From CAIUVD01 sp044338255 (GTDB taxonomy: Bacteria; Planctomycetota; UBA11346): a stretch of DNA of 26,951 bases. Below are positions 18,301-24,730 of this stretch, one piece after another. The notes beneath the pieces are model-generated. The model saw only the letters and a list, made by a program, of their open reading frames with translations, searched no databases and was not told where the DNA came from. Position numbers and translations under genes: made by a program. Positions within the stretch are counted from its first letter, which is position 1. Each line of letters starts with the position of its first letter. The stretch lies in assembly GCA_044338255.1 (NCBI GenBank), contig JBIILZ010000050.1, positions 1 to 26,951 on the forward strand, written 5' to 3'.

Positions 18301-18829
18301 CGACGACATATTTTTCCTCGCCAGGGCGCTGCGTGAGTAGCTCATCGACGGTGGCCCCGCTCACCGCCGTCGAACCAGTACCGGAGCGCGCCTTTTGCGT
18401 CGGCAGGGTGGTGGTGCTACCGGTGGCGATGCGTTCGAGCGACGCCGAGGGATGCTCGAGGGTGACGCCGCCCTCCATGCCCACATGACTGAGGCTGGCC
18501 TTCGGACCGACCACCGACGCCGGCACCGCCGCCGCACGCGAAGGCGAATCATCGGGCAGATAGACCACGGAATCCTGATGACCGACCTGGATGGTGACGG
18601 TCTCGGGATTGCTTTCGGCGTGTTTATCGAGCGCGGTCGGCCCCTTGAGCTCGTTCGCTGAGGCGGCCGCTGCGAAGGTTGCCGCACAGGTCGGGCAGCG
18701 CCGTGGCAATGGCGCAACCACCAGCGCACCGCACCTCGGGCAGGTGTGCGACCGTGGTCCCGGCTGGTAGGTGGTGGTGGACATAAAGCTTCGACTGACC
18801 CCGTGCGAGCAAGGGATTGTCATAGCCAT
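15380..18829 (-). CDS. Membrane Ser/Thr kinase with zinc ribbon and leucine-rich-repeat tail
   Basis: 1149 residues from the ATG at 18829 (AAGGG four bases upstream; Met16 at 18784 is an alternative). Order: a CxxC...CxxC zinc ribbon (Cys30, 33, 46, 49); a Ser/Thr-rich linker; a kinase domain (~173-512) with ARGGMG (181-186), Lys203, HRDLKPAN (310-317), DWG in place of DFG (330-332), a ~65-residue insert in the activation segment and APEQ (413-416). One transmembrane helix (~538-556) follows, then a TPR-like helical region (~560-735) and fifteen 21-residue leucine-rich repeats (~773-1087; consensus PLT.L.L.GT.V.DL.PL.GM). The layout is receptor-like, with kinase inside and TPR/LRR outside. 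DWG kinases of this style are common in Planctomycetota. It lies upstream of rpoD and is divergent from the mutase gene. Confidence 0.95.
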   Translation of the reverse strand: MAMTIPCSHGVSRSFMSTTTYQPGPRSHTCPRCGALVVAPLPRRCPTCAATFAAAASANELKGPTALDKHAESNPETVTIQVGHQDSVVYLPDDSPSRAAAVPASVVGPKASLSHVGMEGGVTLEHPSASLERIATGSTTTLPTQKARSGTGSTAVSGATVDELLTQRPGEEKYVVAGEIARGGMGVILRAVDRDIRRDVAMKILLTDQQDHARQRFVEEAQIAGQLEHPNIVPVHDLGVDNDGRLFFTMKLVKGKSLAEILDQQRTPAVAAVVQADPTAAPEHSLTRMLGIYLSVLNAIAFAHDRGVIHRDLKPANLMVGDFGEVLVMDWGLAKVAVGRTGSAKQWTHQHVRATNLGQLAAGKGVGRKSLVMPDPHRPLATDERLKVLVEGFASQGGEVDGKLIEGTPAYMAPEQARGALSEVDERSDIYSLGAILYELLTLSPPVRGRQVRTILDDVIAGRILAPQSRAPERTIPPELSAIALKALARDKADRYQSVLALRSDIELYLDDRQVSAKEDSTWEALVKLMRRNQEVVTAIIVCVLIVVVVTIFLFNAILKERHKYQQSARVAETRLSELKIEQGRRAADQRRAAPALVAKAKRAVDLKDFPEAQADIDLAIQYDPALPEARLLAAQLAIREQDWTAAAIALSAYVQGKPDDADGKLMLGLVRRAGQPNDDNVHRQVDGPGSERSSERLTAIADALVRQGAYTIAESLYQSGRELMLMYRVRLEKQWPGCTKSGFSADKDGKLTFTGLSGRADVYDLSALEGLPIAYLSLAHTKALDITPLKRMPLISLDLTDTPVRNLEPLAGLPLTVLRLANTRVVDLTSLASLPLEELDLTDTAVADLNSLERLPLTTLRITRTRVQDLAVLVGMPLTTLSMAGTRVQDLVPLKGLKLAELDATGTLVADLAPLRGMRLTSLRLAGTRVTDLRPLQGMPLNELTITGTAIADLEPLKGMALTRLDLSGLPVTDLSPLIGMPLARLDLWRSPLTSIATLQGAQLSMLNLADSRVSDLSPLKGMPLATLDLTNTPVTDLKPLVGKPLTSLILDGTAIADIGPLRLLPLKELRMAGTRITDVRPLSDDQGAGHSLERLILPPKIERGLDGLRRLTSLQRIGGRWEGSWDKVPAAADFWRLQATGPVRPAP
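15569..16513 (-). repeat. Fifteen 63-bp LRR-encoding units
   Basis: A 63-bp period on the minus strand encodes 21-residue leucine-rich repeats without gaps. The repeats are diverged at DNA level but keep the period exactly, pointing to old tandem duplication. Intra-gene recombination could alter the count. Confidence 0.85.
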
Positions 18830-18873
18830 CGTGCCCTTGCAAATGGCGGCTCAGGCCATCGGCTGCTCACCCT

Positions 18874-20283
18874 ATGAGTAACTCGCCCAGTCCTGCCCCC
18901 TTGCGCTGTGTAGTCAGCGTCTCCGGCATTCGCGGAATCATTGGCGAGACGCTGAATATCGATGAATTGTTGCGTCTGGCGGCAGCTTATGGGACTGCCA
19001 TCGCCCCCGGCGGAACGGTGGTACTGGGCCGTGATAGTCGTCCTACTGGAGCGTTGGTTGCACAGGCGGTGGCGGCCGGGTTGAGGGCGGTGGGTTGTCG
19101 TGTGGTTGATATCGGACTCGTGCCCACGCCGACGGTGCCGATCATGATCACTGAGCTGGAGGCCCAGGGCGGCATCCAGATCAGCGCCTCGCACAATCCG
19201 GCGCAATGGAATGCGCTGAAATTATTCACCGGCGAAGGGCGCAATGTCGACCAAGCCCAGCTCGATCGGGTGCTCGCCGCCTACGCCGTGGCCCCGAACT
19301 GGCAGGGTTACGCAGAATGCGGCGGCTACCGCAGCATCGATACCGCCATCGACGTGCATCTGCAGCGGGTCCTGCGCGTCGTCGATGTCGATCTGATCCG
19401 CCGCGCCCAGCTCACCGTCGTCCTCGATAGCGTGAATGGTGCCGGTTCGGCGATCGGTCCGAAACTGCTCGCCGCCCTTGGCTGCCGCGTGGTGCCGCTG
19501 TACACCCGTCCGGATCAGCTGTTCCCCCGCGATCCCGAGCCGACGGCAGACAACGTCCGTCATCTCGGAGGAGTGGTGCGGGCGATGAATGCCGACATCG
19601 GCTTCGTTCAGGATCCTGATGCCGATCGCCTGGCGGTCATCGATGATCGCGGGACCTACCTGGGTGAGGAGTATACCCTGGTCCTCTGCGCCGCCGCGCG
19701 TCTTGCCGCCGAGCACCTCGCCGGAACCAAGAATCTCGTGGTCTGCACCAATCTCTCGACCAGCCGCATGCTCGAAGACGTCGCCGCGCGTTTCGGAGCG
19801 CGCGTGGTGCGCGCCAAGGTCGGCGAGGCGCACGTGGTGGGCTCGATGCAGGCCGAGCAGGCGGTGATCGGCGGCGAAGGCAATGGCGGGATCATCGATC
19901 CGCGCGTGGTCTGGGGCCGCGATAGCCAGATCGGCATGGCCCTGGTCCTCGAATACCTCGCCCGCGCGAAACAGCCGTTGTCGGAGGTGGTCAATACCAT
20001 CCCCCGCTATGCCATCCACAAAGAGAAGGTCGGTCTCGACCGCGCCGGGGTCACCCGGGCCATCGCCAGCGTACGTGAGCACCCGCTGGCGCAGGGGGCC
20101 GAGATGATCGTCATCGACGGCCTCAAGCTGGTCTGGCCCGATCGCTGGGTGCATCTGCGCGCTAGCGGCACCGAGCCGATGAGTCGGGTCATCGCCGAAG
20201 CCCCGACCGCCGACCAGGCCCGCGAATTGTGCGCCGCCGTGCGCGCCGCCATGGGCGGGGTCGAGGTCCTGAGCGGACATTGA
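18874..20283 (+). CDS. Phosphoglucosamine/phosphomannomutase (GlmM-like)
   Basis: 469 residues, the normal length of the alpha-D-phosphohexomutase superfamily. All four signature sites are present: the phosphoserine loop ISASHNPAQWNALK (catalytic Ser106), the metal loop DPDADR (Asp247, 249, 251), the sugar-specificity loop GGEGNGG (333-339) and the phosphate-binding loop RASGTEP (429-435). The GEGNGG sequence matches GlmM-type enzymes, especially the form described in archaea and various bacteria, which convert glucosamine-6-phosphate to glucosamine-1-phosphate for UDP-GlcNAc and cell-wall precursors. Phosphomannomutase activity cannot be excluded, so I give no firm symbol. It is divergent from the LRR kinase with 44 bases between them and heads a plus-strand gene cluster. 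Confidence 0.92.
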   Translation: MSNSPSPAPLRCVVSVSGIRGIIGETLNIDELLRLAAAYGTAIAPGGTVVLGRDSRPTGALVAQAVAAGLRAVGCRVVDIGLVPTPTVPIMITELEAQGGIQISASHNPAQWNALKLFTGEGRNVDQAQLDRVLAAYAVAPNWQGYAECGGYRSIDTAIDVHLQRVLRVVDVDLIRRAQLTVVLDSVNGAGSAIGPKLLAALGCRVVPLYTRPDQLFPRDPEPTADNVRHLGGVVRAMNADIGFVQDPDADRLAVIDDRGTYLGEEYTLVLCAAARLAAEHLAGTKNLVVCTNLSTSRMLEDVAARFGARVVRAKVGEAHVVGSMQAEQAVIGGEGNGGIIDPRVVWGRDSQIGMALVLEYLARAKQPLSEVVNTIPRYAIHKEKVGLDRAGVTRAIASVREHPLAQGAEMIVIDGLKLVWPDRWVHLRASGTEPMSRVIAEAPTADQARELCAAVRAAMGGVEVLSGH

Positions 20284-20339
20284 TCTTTGGAGATAGGCTT
20301 GGTCGGCTGGTGGCTCACTTTCCGGGCTGGGTACTGAAA

Positions 20340-20357
20340 CAACCCTGCTCAGGGTTG
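20340..20357 (+). other. Short hairpin after the mutase gene
   Basis: CAACCCT (20340-20346) pairs with AGGGTTG (20351-20357) around a GCTC loop, with no T-run after it. It is weak as a terminator and may allow read-through into the next gene. Confidence 0.3.
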
Positions 20358-20460
20358 CATTGCCAGTGGGTCTTCAACCATGGCCGGCGGAGTCCCGCTG
20401 GACGTGTCTCCTGATCCGTTCTGTTTCCGTTTTTCCACCGCCAGCCAAACGATCCGCCCC

Positions 20461-21216
20461 ATGGCCACACAAAATTGGTCGATGTCCCTTACCGGTTACC
20501 CGGCCCATGCCCGTTCCGGGACGCGCGTCGTCGGCGTATCGCACATGAGTACCTTCTCAGCGATGCGCGTTGCCGAGGCCATGGGCCTGGGCAGCGGCTG
20601 GCTGTTCGCGGAAGGCGCGCAACCCCAGCTCGAGGGCTTCCGTTCGGGCGCCCCGCAAGCGGTATCGCTGGGGCAGATGCTCGCCGCGCAGATGGTGGTG
20701 CAGACCGAGGGTCTGGCCAATGGCTCCCTGGTCTTCGCCGCCGCTCCCGCCGAGGATGGCGCGCCCCTGTCGGGCCGTTCGCTGATCGCCTGGGCAGAAG
20801 CCAAAGGCCAGCCGTGGGTCGAGGTCATCGATAACGAAGTCTGCTATTGGGGCGGCCTCGACGATCAGCGCCTGGGGAAATTGCTGACCTGGTTCCTCTG
20901 CCAACGGCCGCTGACCCTCGAATGGAAGAAGCAGGTCATCGAAGCGCGGACCTTCGCACGTCTGCGGCACGGCCTGTTCGAACACGGCTGGACCCGCAAT
21001 CTCGGACTCGTGGTCCCCGGCAAGCATCAAGATCTGTGGGCCGGGCTGCATCAGACGTGTCTGCTTGAACATGGGAAATTGCCGCTGCCGACGCGGGTCG
21101 CCGTCGGTCTGCGGATCCGCGCGGACCTCGGTGAATTCACCGCCCGTGACATTCCCGACCGCTGCCCGATCAATGATGAATCGGGTAAAGCGCGCCTGCT
21201 CTCCGGGGAATTCTAG
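20461..21216 (+). CDS. Protein of unknown function, first of a tight unknown-gene cluster
   Basis: 251 residues from the ATG at 20461; the frame is open back to an ATG at 20380 (278 aa), but that stretch has less typical codon use. Neither start has a convincing ribosome-binding site. The sequence is soluble, without a signal peptide, and mixes helices and strands (SHMSTFSAMRVAEAMGLGSGW, SLGQMLAAQMVVQTEGLANG, a DNEVCYWGGLDDQRLGKLL segment). I do not recognise a family; no nucleotide-binding or catalytic signature is visible. The stop is three bases before the next gene's start, so the two are probably co-transcribed. Confidence 0.65.
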   Translation: MATQNWSMSLTGYPAHARSGTRVVGVSHMSTFSAMRVAEAMGLGSGWLFAEGAQPQLEGFRSGAPQAVSLGQMLAAQMVVQTEGLANGSLVFAAAPAEDGAPLSGRSLIAWAEAKGQPWVEVIDNEVCYWGGLDDQRLGKLLTWFLCQRPLTLEWKKQVIEARTFARLRHGLFEHGWTRNLGLVVPGKHQDLWAGLHQTCLLEHGKLPLPTRVAVGLRIRADLGEFTARDIPDRCPINDESGKARLLSGEF

Positions 21217-21219
21217 TCC

Positions 21220-21714
21220 ATGCCGCGAGTGGCGATCATCGCTCTGGTTCTGATCACCATCATCACCGGTGCGCTTTTCGCCTGGCCACAGGTGCGCGGC
21301 TATTGGCAGTTCGAACGCACCACGGCGCGCATCCTCGATGTCATCCCCGAGACCCTCGCCGATGGCCGGGTGCGGCTCTCGATCGCCTATGAATACGACC
21401 TGCCGCGCGATCCGCAGAAGTCCCAGCGCCAGACGTCCCTGGGCTGGCAGATCGGGGATGCGTTTTTCCGTCCGATGGAAGATCCGCTCATCGAGTCTGC
21501 TCGCCTCGATCCCTTGACCCGTTTGCTGCTCGATGCCGATGCTCCGGCAAGGCGCCTGCGCACGGTGTTCTTCAAAGCCAACGATCCCGTGGGGACTGCG
21601 TTCATACTTGATGAAAGCGCCGCCGTACCCGCCAATCGTCTGCAATTCGGCGCGGTGCTCATTGGCATCGGCCTGCTCGGCGGATTCTATGCCTGGCGAC
21701 GGGGAGGAACATGA
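21220..21714 (+). CDS. Two-TM protein, weakly DUF3592-like
   Basis: 164 residues with an N-terminal hydrophobic helix (~4-24) and a C-terminal one (~142-160), enclosing a beta-rich domain (RVRLSIAYEYDLPRDPQ, LRTVFFKANDPVGTAFIL). Two membrane helices around a small beta domain with a 'Y..NP' like motif recall DUF3592 proteins, but the match is faint. A GGGGA ribosome-binding site precedes the ATG. The stop overlaps the next gene's start (ATGA at 21711-21714), indicating coupled translation. The function is unknown. Confidence 0.7.
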   Translation: MPRVAIIALVLITIITGALFAWPQVRGYWQFERTTARILDVIPETLADGRVRLSIAYEYDLPRDPQKSQRQTSLGWQIGDAFFRPMEDPLIESARLDPLTRLLLDADAPARRLRTVFFKANDPVGTAFILDESAAVPANRLQFGAVLIGIGLLGGFYAWRRGGT

Positions 21715-22463
21715 TGCACCCAATCTCACTTTTTTTGGGGCTGCTGCTGCTGGCCTGCCAAGGTCGGATGCTCGCCGCCGAGGATCTCAGCCCGGCGTTG
21801 CCGGCTGGTACCTGGGAAGTGCACGGCAATGCCAAGTTGCGCGGGCAAAGTCTTGCTGATCGCTTCTGGCTGCGCCTGCTTCCCGCTGATCCGGTCTATG
21901 GTCGTAATCGCATCCTGCAGGTGGTGTATACGCCGCCGCCGGCAACGGCCCTGGGTGGCACGCGTCTCTCCGATACGCCGTTCGTCCTGCTCGATCCGCA
22001 TTCGCGGCTGATGGCCTGGAACGACCGCGGCAGCAGCAGCCAGATGCAGCCTGCCGCCGGGATGTACGTGGTCGGTCGCGATCGTACGCCCTCGGACGAC
22101 ACCAACATCGTCATCGACGAAAAGAAGCTCAGCGTCGAGCGTGGTTGGGATCGCAGTCTCGCCCCGCTCTTGCTGGCCCTGCTCTGGCGGACCGAAAGCA
22201 CGGCTTCATTTCCCTGCGTCGATCTCTTCGGAGACGAGCCGACCACGACGCTCTCGTGGCACGGGCCGCTTGTCACCTGCGGCCAGGATACCTGGCAGGT
22301 GATGGCAGATGCCAATGGTCGCCTCGCCAAGCTGCTCGACGCCCAAGGAGGCGAGCTGGTGAGCGTGAGCGCCTGGCTGGCCTCTGGCACGGCCTCTGGC
22401 ACAGCCGCTGGCACGGCCGCGAGCCCAACTTCGTCGTCTGAAAAATCATCCGGAGCAAAATAG
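21711..22463 (+). CDS. Exported protein of unknown function
   Basis: 250 residues. A signal peptide is clear (MMHPISLFLGLLLLACQG); cleavage could be signal-peptidase-I type after MLAAED, or lipoprotein type at the LLAC Cys, where the position -2 Leu is unusual. The mature part is beta-rich with no recognised domain, and the C-terminus is a repeated SGTASGTAAGTAAS tail of Ser/Gly/Thr/Ala. GGAGG lies three bases before the first ATG. It overlaps the preceding gene and is followed one base after its stop by the propeller-like gene. Confidence 0.75.
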   Translation: MMHPISLFLGLLLLACQGRMLAAEDLSPALPAGTWEVHGNAKLRGQSLADRFWLRLLPADPVYGRNRILQVVYTPPPATALGGTRLSDTPFVLLDPHSRLMAWNDRGSSSQMQPAAGMYVVGRDRTPSDDTNIVIDEKKLSVERGWDRSLAPLLLALLWRTESTASFPCVDLFGDEPTTTLSWHGPLVTCGQDTWQVMADANGRLAKLLDAQGGELVSVSAWLASGTASGTAAGTAASPTSSSEKSSGAK

Positions 22464-22464
22464 C

Positions 22465-23571
22465 ATGTCTCTTCTGACTATTCTGGGTGGAATCCGCCAA
22501 CCGATGGGGATCGCATCGACGGTGCTCGCGGTTGTCGCCGTGGCGCTCGTCGAGAGCGGTTGCAGTGCCCCACGGGCGGTGCTCGACCCCACCGGCGTAT
22601 CGGTCATCCGCACCTACCAGCTCAGCAGCACGGTGAGCGATCCGCAGCCGGCGTGGAACCCCGAAACCTACATGATCGCGGTGCGTTCACTGGGCGGCTT
22701 CGGTCTGCTCCAGGAAGGGCAGGGCCGTCAGGAGTACTTCTCGTCCCTGGAAAATCGGCCGACCTTTTACCCGCAATGGATCAACAAGGACCAGTTCATC
22801 TTTGGCCCGCAGCGCAACGTCTCCTCGGTCGCCGACGGCCGTGTCGTGCCATCGACCGATGGCCTGACGATCGTCGCGGTGACCGATACGGGACTTAAAT
22901 CGAGCGTTGAAAACATCATTTTTGCGCCCAACGGTTTCCGTCCGCGCATCACTGACAACGCTATCTGCGCCCAGGCCGAAGATCAGATGCTGCAGTTTGA
23001 TCGCGACGGTCGCCGCCATGATGCGGGCGAAGGTTTCTATGCCGAGCCGCAACGCCATGGCGTGGGCATCTGCTGGCAAGAGACCCCGATCATCGAAGTT
23101 GATCGCTGGACGGGCAAGGATCCGCGGGGCCGTCTGTTCATCCGTTGGAGCCCCGGCCAGATCACGGAAATTCCCGGTGGCTGCGAAGCGCGCTGGACCG
23201 CCGATGGCGGTGTGGTCTATACCGCCCTGCGTGGCAACCCCGGAGTTTCGCAGTGGTGGTCGGAAGGTACCGATGTGATGTACATCGCCGGCAACGGCGC
23301 CACCCCACGACTGGTCGCCAAGGGCGCGCGCAACCCCGACCCGCATCCACGCGAGCCGCTGGTGGCGGTGTCTGACGCCGCCAATGGCGTGCGTCTGGTG
23401 TCGCTGCGCGAGCCGCAGGCCAAGGAGCGCCTGCTCAGCGCCAGCGGCAGCGGCCCCTTGTGGAGCCATGACGGCCTGCGCTTGCTGGTCGTCGAGGTCC
23501 GCGGCGGAGAACAGCCGGCGGTGATGACCATCTATGTCCTCAAGGTCGCGCCGAAGGTGCCTGGAGCATGA
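22465..23571 (+). CDS. Propeller-like (TolB/WD40-type) probable lipoprotein
   Basis: 368 residues with an N-terminal hydrophobic segment and a Cys at ~33 in VESGC, only partly a lipobox because Glu sits at position -3. Five or so recurring blocks look like propeller blades: QPAWNPETYMIAVRS, FYPQWINKDQFIFGP, RPRITDNAICAQ, EARWTADGGVVYTA and GPLWSHDGLRLLVVEV. This is the TolB-like pattern of W-(S/N)-x-D-G-x-x-(I/L/V) repeats. It is presumably anchored to a membrane facing the periplasm. GGAG stands nine bases before the start. Its stop overlaps the next gene (ATGA at 23568-23571). The ligand is unknown. Confidence 0.75.
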   Translation: MSLLTILGGIRQPMGIASTVLAVVAVALVESGCSAPRAVLDPTGVSVIRTYQLSSTVSDPQPAWNPETYMIAVRSLGGFGLLQEGQGRQEYFSSLENRPTFYPQWINKDQFIFGPQRNVSSVADGRVVPSTDGLTIVAVTDTGLKSSVENIIFAPNGFRPRITDNAICAQAEDQMLQFDRDGRRHDAGEGFYAEPQRHGVGICWQETPIIEVDRWTGKDPRGRLFIRWSPGQITEIPGGCEARWTADGGVVYTALRGNPGVSQWWSEGTDVMYIAGNGATPRLVAKGARNPDPHPREPLVAVSDAANGVRLVSLREPQAKERLLSASGSGPLWSHDGLRLLVVEVRGGEQPAVMTIYVLKVAPKVPGA

Positions 23572-24188
23572 GTCTTGATCCGCTTACCTTGACGCCGGTC
23601 GAGCGGTATCGTCTCTTGATCAACGGCATCGTGCCGCGCCCGATCGCGTGGATCACGACCTTGAGTGCGGCCGGGGTCCTCAACCTCGCGCCGTTCAGTT
23701 TCTTCAATGGCGTCACCGCCAATCCGCCAGTGGTCCAGGTCTGCATCGCCCATCGTCAGCCGGAGAAGGACACTCTGGCGAATATCCGCGCCACCGGCGA
23801 GGCGGTCATCCATCTGGTGCGTGGCGAATGCCTCGAAGCGATGCATGCCAGCAGCGCTGAATATCCCTCCGAGATCAGCGAGGCCGAGGCCTTGAATCTT
23901 GCGCATCGCCCAGCCGAGCGCGTGCGCGGGCGGGTGCTGTTGCAGGCGGATATCGCCTTCGAATGCAGGCTTCTGCAGATCATTCCGGTCGGTGAACCGG
24001 CCACCCATCTGTGTCTGTTCGAGGTCCTCTTGGCGCATGTCGACCCCGAGGTGGCCCTACCCGATGGGCTGCCGGATCCGCAGCGCCTGCGGGCCGTGGC
24101 GCGGCTCGGCGGCAGCAGCTATCTGCTGCCCGACACTTGGCATCTCGCCGAGCGCGAGCGCGCCCGCCGCCCCCAAGCGAAAGGCTGA
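23568..24188 (+). CDS. Flavin reductase-like FMN-binding protein (DIM6/NTAB family)
   Basis: 206 residues. The N-terminal segment PRPIAWITTLSAAGVLNLAP...FSFFNGVTANPPVV and KDTLANIRATGEAVIHLV fit the flavin-reductase-like split-barrel domain that binds FMN in NAD(P)H:flavin oxidoreductases and related proteins. The actual substrate is not clear. The length is typical. It is coupled to the preceding propeller gene by an ATGA overlap and followed within five bases by the Rrf2-type regulator, which suggests the regulator acts on redox status in the same unit. Confidence 0.9.
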   Translation: MSLDPLTLTPVERYRLLINGIVPRPIAWITTLSAAGVLNLAPFSFFNGVTANPPVVQVCIAHRQPEKDTLANIRATGEAVIHLVRGECLEAMHASSAEYPSEISEAEALNLAHRPAERVRGRVLLQADIAFECRLLQIIPVGEPATHLCLFEVLLAHVDPEVALPDGLPDPQRLRAVARLGGSSYLLPDTWHLAERERARRPQAKG

Positions 24189-24193
24189 ATCCG

Positions 24194-24622
24194 ATGCTCA
24201 CGCATCGTGCGAAATACGCTTTGAAGGCCCTCCTGCACCTTGCTCGGCAACGAGGTAAGGGACCGGTGTCGGCGGCACTGATCGCCGAACGGGAACACAT
24301 CCCGCTCAAGTTCCTTGAGTTGATCCTGGTCCAGCTGCGGGCGGCGGGCGTGATTCGCAGCAAGGTCGGCAAAGGCGGCGGCCACGAATTGCTTCAGGCC
24401 CCGGCGGAAATCAGCGTCTTGTCGATCGTGCGCACCATCGACGGACCAGTGGCGCCGCTTCCGTGTCTCAGTCTGACCGCCTATGTCCGCTGCGATGATT
24501 GCGCCGACGAGCAAACCTGTGGACCGCGACGGCTGATGATGGGCGTCCATCAGGCTTCGCTGGAGGTCATGTCGCGGACCACGCTCGCCGATGCCATGAA
24601 CGAGACGATGCCAATCCGTTGA
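24194..24622 (+). CDS. Rrf2-family transcriptional regulator with four Cys
   Basis: 142 residues from the ATG at 24194; the frame runs open upstream, but that part lies inside the flavin-reductase gene. The winged helix-turn-helix (MLTHRAKYALKALLHLA...IPLKFLELILVQLRAAGVIRSKVGKGGGHEL) is classic Rrf2. Cys91, Cys100, Cys103 and Cys109 (C..C..C motif in PCLSLTAYVRCDDC) lie where IscR- and NsrR-type members bind a [Fe-S] cluster, so it probably senses redox state, NO or iron-sulfur supply. The position just after the flavin-reductase gene supports that. No target operator was identified. Confidence 0.93.
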   Translation: MLTHRAKYALKALLHLARQRGKGPVSAALIAEREHIPLKFLELILVQLRAAGVIRSKVGKGGGHELLQAPAEISVLSIVRTIDGPVAPLPCLSLTAYVRCDDCADEQTCGPRRLMMGVHQASLEVMSRTTLADAMNETMPIR

Positions 24623-24642
24623 TTCAGCCGGCTCTTCCCGCT

Positions 24643-24730
24643 GTCTGCCTTTAGCCCGCCGTCTGCCCTTAGCCCGCCGTCTGCCCTTAGCCCGCCGTCT
24701 GCCCTTAGCCCGCCGTCTGCCCTTAGCCCG
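24643..24730. repeat. 18-bp minisatellite between rrf2 and eboD
   Basis: Four complete copies and one 16-base partial copy of GTCTGCCCTTAGCCCGCC run in tandem (24643-24730). The first differs by one base. The last copy contains the stop codon of the minus-strand eboD gene (24723-24725). The unit is a multiple of three and every copy carries an in-frame TAA on that strand. Confidence 0.95.

Noticed and set aside
19222..20280. 352-codon minus-strand frame opposite the hexomutase gene
   Set aside because: The plus strand carries all mutase signatures; the opposite frame shows no family features.
20557..21729. 390-codon minus-strand frame opposite the unknown genes at 20461-21714
   Set aside because: The plus-strand genes have a visible signal/TM pattern, ribosome-binding sites and ATGA coupling; the minus frame has none of these. 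Some doubt remains for the first gene only.
24643..24730. Possible CRISPR array
   Set aside because: Units are directly adjacent at 18 bp with no spacers, and no cas gene is present.
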